From Bacteroidota bacterium (lineage in GTDB: Bacteria; Bacteroidota; Bacteroidia; AKYH767-A; OLB10), in contig JAHEMF010000008.1 of the NCBI GenBank assembly GCA_024643795.1, positions 1-64,000 on the forward strand: a stretch of DNA of 64,000 nucleotides, in the 5' to 3' direction. Below are positions 17,674-25,330 of this stretch, in pieces. The notes below the pieces were generated by a model. It searched no databases, was not told the origin of the DNA, and was given only the letters and a program-made list of their open reading frames with translations. A program made the translations under genes and the position numbers. The number at the start of each line of letters is the position of its first letter. Position 1 is the first letter of the stretch.

Positions 17674-18420
17674 TTACTTTCCGGAAACCACCATCTTACG
17701 GGTGATAACTTCGCGGCCGTTATCAAGTAACATCAGATAAACACCGGCTGACATTTCGGATGTATTTACTCTGTTTGTATTCAAGCCCCGCTTAGCCCTA
17801 ACGTCTTGTGCATACACTTCACGACCCAGAATATTATAGATTGAGAATTTAAAATCCCCACCTACCGGGGTAGTGAATGAAACTTCTGTATACTCATTTG
17901 CAGGATTCGGGTAATTGGGCAAAAGTTTAAAAACAGGTTCTGATGATAAAGTTGTTAACCCGGTACTTTGATTCACCAATATAGAGTATCCATTCAAAAC
18001 AGCAGGTTGAGAAGGGAGCGGAATACCAAAAGTGGTACCATTCACATCCAGATTCACCTGAATAGGATAGTTACCGGTAGTAGTTGGTGTACCTGTAAGC
18101 AGAATGCATCCGTTACCACCGCCGGGGAAAACACAGTTTGAGGGCACACACTGGTAGGTGATACCGGGGGGTAAACCTGAAACCGATGTAATAGTGATGT
18201 TGGTTATAAGCACAGGCAATCCATTGAAAGTAGTGTCGGTGAAAACCACTACCTGAATAACCTGATTGTATGGAGTTCCAACTGTACCTGCCGGCAAACC
18301 TGTGATTGTATCAGGGTACAATCCGGGGATGGATATAGATGTATCCGGTGTACATTGTGCAGAAGCTGTTAAAGAAATACCGAAGATAATTCCAGCCAAT
18401 AAAAGTATACGTTGGATCAT
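17674..18420 (-). CDS. T9SS type A sorting domain protein
   Basis: A 248-residue secreted protein. A signal peptide (about 1-21, ending AQ) is followed by Ig-like or cadherin-like strands with a cysteine-containing loop (ITYQCVPSNCVFPGGGNGC). A C-terminal ~75-residue type A T9SS signal completes it: LLPNYPNPANEYTEVSF, FSIYNILGREVY, MSAGVYLMLLDNG, TRKMVVSGK. It lies between the STAS gene (24 bases upstream) and rnz (no gap), an odd place for an exported protein. The function of the mature part is unknown. Confidence 0.82.
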   Translation of the reverse strand: MIQRILLLAGIIFGISLTASAQCTPDTSISIPGLYPDTITGLPAGTVGTPYNQVIQVVVFTDTTFNGLPVLITNITITSVSGLPPGITYQCVPSNCVFPGGGNGCILLTGTPTTTGNYPIQVNLDVNGTTFGIPLPSQPAVLNGYSILVNQSTGLTTLSSEPVFKLLPNYPNPANEYTEVSFTTPVGGDFKFSIYNILGREVYAQDVRAKRGLNTNRVNTSEMSAGVYLMLLDNGREVITRKMVVSGK

Positions 18421-18444
18421 GTGTTTAATGATTTTAATGAAAGA

Positions 18445-18810
18445 TCAGTTGGCTGACTTCTCTACATCATCACTGAAGATCAATTCTACTGCGTCTTTAA
18501 GAGTTGGTGTTATAGTGAGCACCTGTTCAAGTTGAGATATTGTGATTAGTTTTTTGATCGGGTCACTTAATCCAGTAAGTACAAACGAACCATTTGCATT
18601 ACGACAAACACGATTACCGACCAACACAGCACTCAAACCGGAGGAGTCGCAATATTGCGTATCTGAAAGGTCAAGGATGATATTAACCAGGCCAAGACCG
18701 TTTATGATGAGCAGTTCAGACTTAAGTTCGGCGGAAATAAGAGTGTTGAGTTTTTGCTCGTGGAGTTTAACCACGGCATACTTGTCATTTTTGTCTATTG
18801 TAAAGTGCAT
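18445..18810 (-). CDS. STAS-domain protein (anti-sigma factor antagonist-like)
   Basis: A 121-residue single-domain STAS protein of the SpoIIAA/RsbV type. The key segment is ILDLSDTQYCDSSGLSAVL, with the serine of DSSGL (about 57-61) as the usual phosphorylation site. The C-terminus resembles the common helix 'ISQLEQVLTITPTLKDAVEL'. No partner anti-sigma kinase is visible in the window, so its regulatory target is unknown. It has a complete promoter and is the first gene of the unit STAS - T9SS cargo - rnz. Confidence 0.85.
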   Translation of the reverse strand: MHFTIDKNDKYAVVKLHEQKLNTLISAELKSELLIINGLGLVNIILDLSDTQYCDSSGLSAVLVGNRVCRNANGSFVLTGLSDPIKKLITISQLEQVLTITPTLKDAVELIFSDDVEKSAN

Positions 18811-18827
18811 ATTGCTTTAGGGTTGAA

Positions 18828-18859
18828 CAAATTTAAACAATTGACATCCGAAATGCCAA
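18828..18859 (-). promoter_or_regulatory. Promoter of the STAS gene (TTG-N21-TAAATTTG)
   Basis: On the minus strand TTG (18859-18857), 21 bases, then TAAATTTG (18835-18828). This is a full match to the Bacteroidota housekeeping promoter. The ATG follows 17 bases after the box. Confidence 0.7.
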
Positions 18860-18872
18860 GAACTATCAAATC

Positions 18873-19802
18873 TTAATTGATCCTTCCGGCGAGGAGGTAC
18901 ATTACTGCCATACGCACAGCTACTCCATTTTCTACCTGTTGTAAAATTATGGAATGACCTGAATCTGCAGCATCACTACTCAATTCCACGCCCCTGTTGA
19001 TGGGCCCGGGATGCATAAGAATGATCTTTTTCTTCAGTTTATCCAATATTCGCTTATTGATACCATACATCATCACATATTCTCTTAAAGACGGGAAATA
19101 TCTGATATCCTGTCTTTCAAGCTGTATTCTGAGCACATTGGCCACATCACACCAATTTAGAGCTTTTGAAAGGTCGTTCTCAACTTTTACTCCCAGTTCG
19201 CTGATATATTTGGGTATAAGGGTCACCGGTCCGCAAACCATAACCTCTGCTCCCATCTTTTTCAGGCAGAATATATTGGAAAGAGCTACTCTAGAGTGCA
19301 TTATATCACCTATTATCACCACTTTAACACCTTTTAACGTGCCGGTTCTCTCTCTTATGGAGAAAGCATCCAGTAGGGCTTGCGTAGGATGCTCGTGAGT
19401 TCCATCGCCTGCATTGATGATCTTACAATCAACATGCTTCGACAAAAAGATAGCAGCACCGGGTTTAGGGTGTCGCATCACAACCATATCCACCTTCATA
19501 GCCAGTATGTTATTCACTGTGTCAATAAGTGTCTCGCCTTTGCTAACTGACGATGAAGAGGCTGAAAAGTTGATGATATCGGCTGAAAGTCGTTTTTCTG
19601 CCAGCTCAAAAGATAAACGTGTTCGTGTTGAATTTTCGAAGAAAAGGTTCGCAATGGTAATATCTCTGAGTGAAGGAACTTTCTTGATCGGGCGGTTGAT
19701 GACATCTTTAAAATTGGAAGCCGTGTCGAATATCAGTTGGATATCGCTCACTGTAAGGTCCTTTATCCCAAGGAGGTGTTTTACACTCAGTTGTTCTTTC
19801 AT
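18873..19802 (-). CDS. pyrB: Aspartate carbamoyltransferase catalytic subunit
   Basis: About 309 residues. It condenses carbamoyl phosphate and aspartate, the first committed step of pyrimidine synthesis. The carbamoyl-phosphate loop is FFENSTRTRLSFELAEKRL, followed by SSSVSKGETLIDTVN, the HPTQALLDAFSIRE motif and MHPGPINRGVE. I use the ATG at 19802, which overlaps the pyrR stop as ATGA. An in-frame ATG at 19829 would add nine residues inside pyrR. No pyrI is adjacent. Confidence 0.93.
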   Translation of the reverse strand: MKEQLSVKHLLGIKDLTVSDIQLIFDTASNFKDVINRPIKKVPSLRDITIANLFFENSTRTRLSFELAEKRLSADIINFSASSSSVSKGETLIDTVNNILAMKVDMVVMRHPKPGAAIFLSKHVDCKIINAGDGTHEHPTQALLDAFSIRERTGTLKGVKVVIIGDIMHSRVALSNIFCLKKMGAEVMVCGPVTLIPKYISELGVKVENDLSKALNWCDVANVLRIQLERQDIRYFPSLREYVMMYGINKRILDKLKKKIILMHPGPINRGVELSSDAADSGHSIILQQVENGVAVRMAVMYLLAGRIN

Positions 19803-20350
19803 TCCTCGTTTTCTCGTGATACCAGCCATATACCATCTTTACCATCCGATTCTTTCCACTTAACATTGACCCGGTCTGACATGATGGTGTCTATTGCCTT
19901 TCCGGTATAATTGGGTTCAATAGGCACATGCCTACTGAATTTTCGATCTATAAGTACGAGCAGCTCAACTTTTGCCGGTCGGCCAAAGGCCTGCAAAGCA
20001 TCCAGTGCTGCACGAATGGTTCGTCCGGTATACAGCACATCATCCACCAGCACTACATTTCTGCGTTCTACTAAAAAGTTGATATCTGTAGTACTAGGTA
20101 CAATGACAGACTCCCTCCTTCGGAAATCATCTCTGAAAAAGGTGATATCCAGGTTGCCCGACTTTATTTCCTTGCCGGGGAGCATACTTTCAAGTTTATG
20201 TTTGATGCGGTCGGCCAGATAAATTCCTCTGGGCTGGAGACCTATTATTGCGGATTCTGAAAAGTCGTCGTGGTTTTCGATTAATTCAAAACAAAGCCTG
20301 TTGATGGTTATCTCAAAAGTGGTTTCGTTAAGAATCAGGCGTGATGACAT
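19799..20350 (-). CDS. pyrR: PyrR-type phosphoribosyltransferase / pyrimidine regulator
   Basis: A 183-residue PRTase with strong PyrR features: ILNETTFEITINRLCFELIENH, IIGLQPRGIYLADRI, the PRPP loop NVVLVDDVLYTGRTIRAALDAL (about 93-114), and VELLVLIDRKFSRHVPIEPNYTGK near the C-terminus. In Bacillus PyrR is an RNA-binding attenuation protein with weak uracil PRTase activity. Direct coupling to pyrB agrees with a pyrimidine role. I see no typical attenuator in the short leader, so the mode of regulation here is open. Confidence 0.88.
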   Translation of the reverse strand: MSSRLILNETTFEITINRLCFELIENHDDFSESAIIGLQPRGIYLADRIKHKLESMLPGKEIKSGNLDITFFRDDFRRRESVIVPSTTDINFLVERRNVVLVDDVLYTGRTIRAALDALQAFGRPAKVELLVLIDRKFSRHVPIEPNYTGKAIDTIMSDRVNVKWKESDGKDGIWLVSRENEE

Positions 20351-20367
20351 AGGTTGCTGTCCGGCTA

Positions 20368-20375
20368 CAAAATTA
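20368..20375 (-). promoter_or_regulatory. -7 box of pyrR-pyrB
   Basis: TAATTTTG on the minus strand, 17 bases before the pyrR ATG. It lies just after the rpsA terminator, so the pyr operon has its own start. Confidence 0.5.
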
Positions 20376-20390
20376 ATACAATCATTCGGG

Positions 20391-20427
20391 TAAAAAAAAG
20401 TCCCGGCAAAACCGAGACTCTTTTTAT
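20391..20427 (-). terminator. Rho-independent terminator after rpsA
   Basis: The arms 20400-20406 and 20412-20418 form a 7-bp stem with one C-A mismatch around a short loop. A T run lies on both sides, so it can act in either direction. It lies 32 bases past the rpsA stop. Confidence 0.75.
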
Positions 20428-20449
20428 GATATAATTGCCATTCATGGGC

Positions 20450-22426
20450 TTATTCTTCTCCGCTTTCAGCACTAGAACTGTCATCTGAAGCTTCTTCATC
20501 CTTCTCAGCCTTTTTCTTTGTTGTTTTCTTGGCAACAGGCTTTTCGACCTCTTCAGCAGCGGCTTTGGCAGCAGCTTTCGACTTCTTCTCACTGCTTTCA
20601 AGCTCTGACTTCAGGTTAGAAAGTACGCTAAGGTCACCAAGTGTTGACTTTTCAACATTTTCCTTCACTTTCTTCATCGATTTAGCTTCATCCTTCACAT
20701 GTTCAGCTTTGGCAGCAGCTTTAGCTTCTTCGTAAGTAAGAGTGTGTGAAACCACGATACGACGATTCTCCTTTGAGAATTCAACCACCTTGAAAGGCAG
20801 CTTTTCGCCAGGCTTCGGAACTCCACCATCTTGTTTTGCCAAATAACGGAATGGTGCAAATGCCTCAATACCGTATTCCAACATAACAGCAGCACCTTTA
20901 TCGGTAACCTTACCTACTTCACCTTCATGAACAGAGTCAATTGTGAAGATTGTTTCATAGGTATCCCATGGATTATCTTCCAACTGCTTGTGACCTAAAC
21001 TCAGTCTGCGGTTCTCAATATCAAGTTCAAGAACAACCACTTCAATCTCATCACCGATCTTGGTGAATTCTGAAGGGTGCTTTATTTTCTTCGACCATGA
21101 AAGGTCAGATATGTGAATCAATCCGTCAATACCCTCTTCCAACTCAACGAACACTCCGAAGTTGGTGAAATTTCTCACTTTGGCTGTGTGCTTTGAATTA
21201 ACTGGATACTTCTCTGTGATCTGTCCCCATGGATCAGGCATAAGCTGCTTTAATCCAAGTGACATTTTTCTTTCTTCTCTGTCGAGACTCAATATTACTG
21301 CCTCAACTTCATCACCAACCTTCAGGAAGTCCTGAGGACTGCGTAAGTGTTGCGACCATGACATTTCTGATACGTGGATCAAACCTTCAACTCCGGGGAT
21401 CACTTCAACAAACGCACCATAGTCTGCAATAACAACAACTTTTCCTTTAACCTTATCTCCAACTTTAAGATCGGCATCCAGAGAATCCCATGGTTGCTTT
21501 GTAAGCTGTTTCAATCCAAGAGCGATACGCTTTTTCTCATCATCAAAGTCAAGAATAACAACATTGATCTTCTGATCAAGTTGTAATACTTCTTCAGGAT
21601 GATTGATACGTCCCCATGAAATATCGGTTATATGTAACAGACCATCTACTCCGCCAAGATCCATGAACACACCATAAGAAGTAATGTTCTTAACAGTACC
21701 TTCAAGTACCTGACCTTTTTCAAGTTTAGAGATGATCTCTGCTTTTTGTGATTCAAGTTCTTCTTCGATCAGAACTTTGTGTGATACAACAACGTTCTTG
21801 AATTCATTGTTGATCTTAACAACTTTGAATTCCATTGTTTTACCAACAAACACATCGTAGTCGCGTATAGGCTTTACATCGATCTGCGATCCAGGAAGGA
21901 ACGCCTCAATACCAAACACGTCAACAATAAGTCCGCCTTTTGTACGGCACTTGATGTATCCCTGAATAACTTCATCTTTTTCAAGTGAAGCGTTAACACG
22001 CTCCCATGATTTAAGTGCGCGTGCTTTTTTATGTGACAGGATCAACTGACCATTTTTGTCTTCCTGTGTTTCCACATAAACTTCTACTTCATCACCATTT
22101 TTCAGATCAGGCATGTGACGGAATTCTGAAAGCGGGATCAATCCATCAGATTTAAATCCGATGTTTACCACAGCTTCCTTATCAGTCAGGCCAATGATAG
22201 TACCTGTAAGAACTTCATGTTCGGTAACAGAGTTCAGGGTCTTGTCATACATGCCCTCCATCTGCTCACGATCGTTAGCTTTATAGGTGTCTGAATTTTT
22301 ACCAACATTATCCCAATCAAATTCATTGGCTGCTGGTTCTGCACGCCTGATGCTGGCGTGTGAGGTTGTAACCTCGTTTGTTAATGTATTTTCGGTTTCT
22401 GTCATCATCTGGTTAAGGATACTCAT
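20450..22426 (-). CDS. rpsA: 30S ribosomal protein S1
   Basis: About 658 residues with six S1 RNA-binding domains, seen as repeated beta-barrel motifs: GTIIGLTDKEAVVNIG, GYIKCRTKGGLIVDVFG, GTVKNITSYGVFMDLGG, GKVVVIADYGAFVEVIPG, AKVRNFTNFGVFVELEEG, GEVGKVTDKGAAVMLEYG. A lysine- and acid-rich tail of ~70 residues ends the protein. S1 binds mRNA on the small subunit, which matters in a phylum with few Shine-Dalgarno sequences. The longer frame from 22459 overlaps the -7 box, so I place the start at the ATG 22424-22426 (MSILNQ...); ATGs a few codons later are also possible. A perfect palindrome lies directly upstream of the start. Confidence 0.93.
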   Translation of the reverse strand: MSILNQMMTETENTLTNEVTTSHASIRRAEPAANEFDWDNVGKNSDTYKANDREQMEGMYDKTLNSVTEHEVLTGTIIGLTDKEAVVNIGFKSDGLIPLSEFRHMPDLKNGDEVEVYVETQEDKNGQLILSHKKARALKSWERVNASLEKDEVIQGYIKCRTKGGLIVDVFGIEAFLPGSQIDVKPIRDYDVFVGKTMEFKVVKINNEFKNVVVSHKVLIEEELESQKAEIISKLEKGQVLEGTVKNITSYGVFMDLGGVDGLLHITDISWGRINHPEEVLQLDQKINVVILDFDDEKKRIALGLKQLTKQPWDSLDADLKVGDKVKGKVVVIADYGAFVEVIPGVEGLIHVSEMSWSQHLRSPQDFLKVGDEVEAVILSLDREERKMSLGLKQLMPDPWGQITEKYPVNSKHTAKVRNFTNFGVFVELEEGIDGLIHISDLSWSKKIKHPSEFTKIGDEIEVVVLELDIENRRLSLGHKQLEDNPWDTYETIFTIDSVHEGEVGKVTDKGAAVMLEYGIEAFAPFRYLAKQDGGVPKPGEKLPFKVVEFSKENRRIVVSHTLTYEEAKAAAKAEHVKDEAKSMKKVKENVEKSTLGDLSVLSNLKSELESSEKKSKAAAKAAAEEVEKPVAKKTTKKKAEKDEEASDDSSSAESGEE

Positions 22427-22431
22427 AAGTC

Positions 22432-22449
22432 TTTCCGCACGTGCGGAAA
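22432..22449 (-). promoter_or_regulatory. 18-bp palindrome in the rpsA leader
   Basis: TTTCCGCACGTGCGGAAA is a perfect palindrome that fills most of the space between the -7 box (22457-22464) and the ATG (22426). In RNA it could form a 7-bp hairpin with a 4-base loop, five bases before the start codon. In DNA it could be an operator for a dimeric protein. A role in control of S1 synthesis is inferred only from position. Confidence 0.55.
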
Positions 22450-22456
22450 AGGAGCG

Positions 22457-22488
22457 CAAATGTACCGAAAATTCTTTTACAAAAACAA
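22457..22488 (-). promoter_or_regulatory. Promoter of rpsA (TTG-N21-TACATTTG)
   Basis: Minus strand: TTG (22488-22486), 21 bases, TACATTTG (22464-22457). A full consensus match, placing transcription start a few bases before the palindrome. Confidence 0.75.
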
Positions 22489-22519
22489 TGATTTACTGGA
22501 ATTTAACCCACACCAAGGG

Positions 22520-23419
22520 TTATCCCAAAGCCGGTGAAGAAGCGCCCAGAATGGCCAATTTGGTAGCCACATCTTCCATTAGCCACATAGGAGTTGATGT
22601 TGCACCGCAAACTCCCACAGTATCAGCACCTTGTAACCAGGCCGCATCTATTTCATCCGTATCAGAAATAAAATATGTGTTGGGGTTGACACTCTGGCAC
22701 ACTCCAAAGAGTGCTTTTCCGTTGGAACTCTTCTTTCCACTCACAAAAAGGATCACATCATGTTCGGCTGAAAACTTCCTTAACTGAGGCTCTCTGTTTG
22801 ATACCTGCCTGCATATTGTGTCATTATAATTCATCATCCCCTCAAGTGACCCATTATTGGCTTCCTTAATGCGGTTTTCAATGAGAATCCTCATCTCCTG
22901 AAACCCTTTACTACTCTTGGTTGTCTGGCTAAATAGATATATAGGTCTGGAATAATCCAGTTTATCCAGATCCTGTTCTCCGGTAATGATAACTGCTTTT
23001 CCTCCGGTTTGACCTACCAGCCCATTCACTTCCGCATGCCCTATTTCACCGTAGATCACTACCTGGCCTTCGCTTTCAGTGATTGAGTCAAAACTGGTAC
23101 GAACCCGATTTTGAAGCTTCAGCACTACAGGACAAGAGGCATCAATAAGTTCAATGTTATTCTTGATGGCCATCTCATACGTCTCCGGTGGTTCTCCATG
23201 AGCCCTGATAAGCACCTTACAATCATGTAACTCCTTCAGCTGATCATGATCTATGATCTTAAGACCCTTACGGGTAAGCCTTTCAACTTCCATGTTATTG
23301 TGAACGATATCACCCAAGCAAAAAAGCTCATTACCTGCATTCAATTCACTTTCAGCCATTTGAATGGCAAAAACCACCCCAAAGCAAAATCCTGAATCCG
23401 AATCGATCGTAACTTTCAT
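22520..23419 (-). CDS. ispH: 4-hydroxy-3-methylbut-2-enyl diphosphate reductase
   Basis: A 299-residue iron-sulfur enzyme, last step of the MEP isoprenoid pathway, giving IPP and DMAPP. The three cluster cysteines are visible: C12 in SGFCFGV, C96 in DASCPVV and C203 in DTICRQVSNRE. The substrate-binding histidine is in RAHGEPP, and the C-terminus has VGVCGATSTPMWLMEDV. A -7 box ends only four bases before the ATG, suggesting a nearly leaderless mRNA. Confidence 0.93.
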   Translation of the reverse strand: MKVTIDSDSGFCFGVVFAIQMAESELNAGNELFCLGDIVHNNMEVERLTRKGLKIIDHDQLKELHDCKVLIRAHGEPPETYEMAIKNNIELIDASCPVVLKLQNRVRTSFDSITESEGQVVIYGEIGHAEVNGLVGQTGGKAVIITGEQDLDKLDYSRPIYLFSQTTKSSKGFQEMRILIENRIKEANNGSLEGMMNYNDTICRQVSNREPQLRKFSAEHDVILFVSGKKSSNGKALFGVCQSVNPNTYFISDTDEIDAAWLQGADTVGVCGATSTPMWLMEDVATKLAILGASSPALG

Positions 23420-23423
23420 GATG

Positions 23424-23431
23424 CAAAATTA
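23424..23431 (-). promoter_or_regulatory. -7 box of ispH
   Basis: TAATTTTG on the minus strand, four bases from the ATG. TTA rather than TTG lies near the -33 position. Confidence 0.5.
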
Positions 23432-23469
23432 ACTAATAATCACTGTAACAGAACGATGAGTGGTATGGT

Positions 23470-24174
23470 TTAGTCTGAGAGGCCTTTGTGTTGCAACGAC
23501 TTTACAATGAAATCAAGTTGCTGTTCACGGTTGAGGTGAGTGTTGTCAAGAACAACTGCACCATCAGCCATACGCAGGGGACTGGCCTCACGATTTGTAT
23601 CATCATGATCACGCATCCTAAGATTTTCAACAACTTCTTCCATCGTAGCTTTTATACCTTTTCTCTGAAGTTCATCAAACCTTCGCTGTGCGCGGATGTT
23701 GATATCAGCAGTCATAAAGATCTTAAGGTCTGCATCCGGAAATACTGTAGTTCCGATATCTCTTCCATCCATTACTATGCCTTTATGCCTGTCGAGGTGC
23801 TGCTGCATCCACACCATCTTCTCACGGATTTCTTTGATTGAACTCACCCTGCTTACCGCTTGTGAAACCTCCATGCTGCGAATCTCCTCGTTCACATTTT
23901 GTCCGTTAAGGTATACTTCAGCCAATCCGGTTTTTAGGTTGTCATGAAACTCAATGTTTATCTTCTCTAACACCGGCCTGTAGTCAGGATTATCTTTTCC
24001 GTCTACTGCAGGCAACGGAATGTTGTTCTGCATAAAATAAACTGTTACTGCGCGGTACATAGCACCTGAGTCAATGTATCTTATGCCAAGCCTGTCTGCT
24101 ATAGCACGTGCAACCGTACTTTTTCCACACGACGAATGTCCGTCAATTGCTATTACCACTCCGTTGGATCTCAT
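23470..24174 (-). CDS. cmk: Cytidylate kinase
   Basis: A 234-residue (d)CMP kinase. The P-loop is IAIDGHSSCGKSTVARAIA (about 8-26), followed by IRYIDSGAMYRAVT. The CMP-binding region includes VSRVSSIKEIREKMVWMQ and MDGRDIGTTVFPDADLKIFM, with RAQRRFDEL in the lid. It lies between ispH and porQ on the same strand and has its own -7 box, TACATTTG (24188-24195). Confidence 0.93.
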   Translation of the reverse strand: MRSNGVVIAIDGHSSCGKSTVARAIADRLGIRYIDSGAMYRAVTVYFMQNNIPLPAVDGKDNPDYRPVLEKINIEFHDNLKTGLAEVYLNGQNVNEEIRSMEVSQAVSRVSSIKEIREKMVWMQQHLDRHKGIVMDGRDIGTTVFPDADLKIFMTADINIRAQRRFDELQRKGIKATMEEVVENLRMRDHDDTNREASPLRMADGAVVLDNTHLNREQQLDFIVKSLQHKGLSD

Positions 24175-24187
24175 AGTTCAGAAGTCA

Positions 24188-24195
24188 CAAATGTA
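24188..24195 (-). promoter_or_regulatory. -7 box of cmk
   Basis: TACATTTG on the minus strand, 13 bases before the cmk ATG. Confidence 0.5.
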
Positions 24196-24231
24196 AACAT
24201 CCTGAACAGGTGGACACACTGATACATCAGC

Positions 24232-25281
24232 TTATTTTCTACCAAATAATTCACCCAGATTGGTTGTAACCGAAAAGTGATTGGAAGCTCCGGCAAGGTG
24301 GTAGGTAGCTCTTCCGTAACTCAGATGGAACCGGGATATACGGAATCCGAAACCCCAGCTGAGACCTACAGTAGACATTTTGGTATCCAGTCCCAGCTCT
24401 TTTCTTCGTTGAAAATTATATGAAGCCCGAACATGAAAACTTTTAGAGATCAACAATTCGGTTCCAAATATCACGTGCCGTAAAACCTTGTCACCAAATG
24501 TGATCTTATCATCAAGCGGTTCACCGGTTATAGGGTCTACCTCATCTTTTTTGGCGGGATCTTCATATGTGAGATCGAACTTTTCCAGATGGTGTAAAAC
24601 CAATGAGAACCTGAAAGGTGCTTTAGGGAGCCTATGCGAGATCCCCATCTGGATCTCGAAAGGCAACGGCTCATTATTATCCGGACGATAATAAGTGATC
24701 TGCCGACCTACATTTTTAACAACTAATGAAAGGTTGGTCACATTATTTTTAAAAAGATAATTGGCTCCAATATCTGCAGCCAGCCCGAATGATTTATACT
24801 CTTCCAGTGCCGAGTATATGGTTTTTAATGTAGCACCTACAGATAAGGAGCTATCGAGTAACGGTCGCGAATATGTTAAGTTCAAAGAATACTCTCTCGC
24901 TGTGAACTGACCCAGTATTTGTCCGGTAACATCAGTTTCATCAAAGTCGCCGTAATCAACATAATGCATGGCTGCAGAAAAATTTCCCACCCTTTCATAA
25001 TGTTGTGCATATGCTGCATATCCATACTTAATTCCGGCGAAGTAATTAACACCGCTGAATGTAAGGTGCTTGCTCATTGAATCAGACAGTAATGCCGGAT
25101 TTGTAAAAACTAGGTTAAGGTCGTTATCGGCTACGGGCACCAACTTTCCTCCCATTGCGGCTATCCTTGCTGAAGATGACAGGTTTAGAAACTCATAGGT
25201 GTTATCACCTCCGATCTGGGCAAACATATGACCATGAGAGATCATCAGGAAGGCAGCGACCAAGAGGGGTTTGAGTTTCAT
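24232..25281 (-). CDS. porQ: Type IX secretion system protein PorQ
   Basis: A 349-residue outer-membrane beta-barrel protein. A signal peptide (about 1-21) is followed by the PorQ signature QIGGDNTYEFLNLSSSARIAAMGG and NDLNLVFTNPALLSD. Regular beta-strand sequence with alternating aromatic residues follows, then a C-terminus ending TTNLGELFGRK. PorQ works with PorU, PorV and PorZ in the T9SS attachment complex that cleaves sorting domains of cargo. Its presence agrees with five T9SS cargo genes in this window. The porQ-cmk adjacency is, as I recall, common in Bacteroidota. Confidence 0.85.
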   Translation of the reverse strand: MKLKPLLVAAFLMISHGHMFAQIGGDNTYEFLNLSSSARIAAMGGKLVPVADNDLNLVFTNPALLSDSMSKHLTFSGVNYFAGIKYGYAAYAQHYERVGNFSAAMHYVDYGDFDETDVTGQILGQFTAREYSLNLTYSRPLLDSSLSVGATLKTIYSALEEYKSFGLAADIGANYLFKNNVTNLSLVVKNVGRQITYYRPDNNEPLPFEIQMGISHRLPKAPFRFSLVLHHLEKFDLTYEDPAKKDEVDPITGEPLDDKITFGDKVLRHVIFGTELLISKSFHVRASYNFQRRKELGLDTKMSTVGLSWGFGFRISRFHLSYGRATYHLAGASNHFSVTTNLGELFGRK

Positions 25282-25330
25282 TTTCAGGTTGATGGCTTTT
25301 AAACGAGGTGTTGGGTGATTTATTTCATGA

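Noticed and set aside
20351-20390. PyrR-type attenuator before pyrR
   Set aside because: The leader is too short for terminator and antiterminator forms; the only hairpin is the rpsA terminator, upstream of the -7 box.
22427-22459. Longer N-terminus of ribosomal protein S1
   Set aside because: The upstream start lies in the -7 box and the extra codons consist of the leader palindrome.
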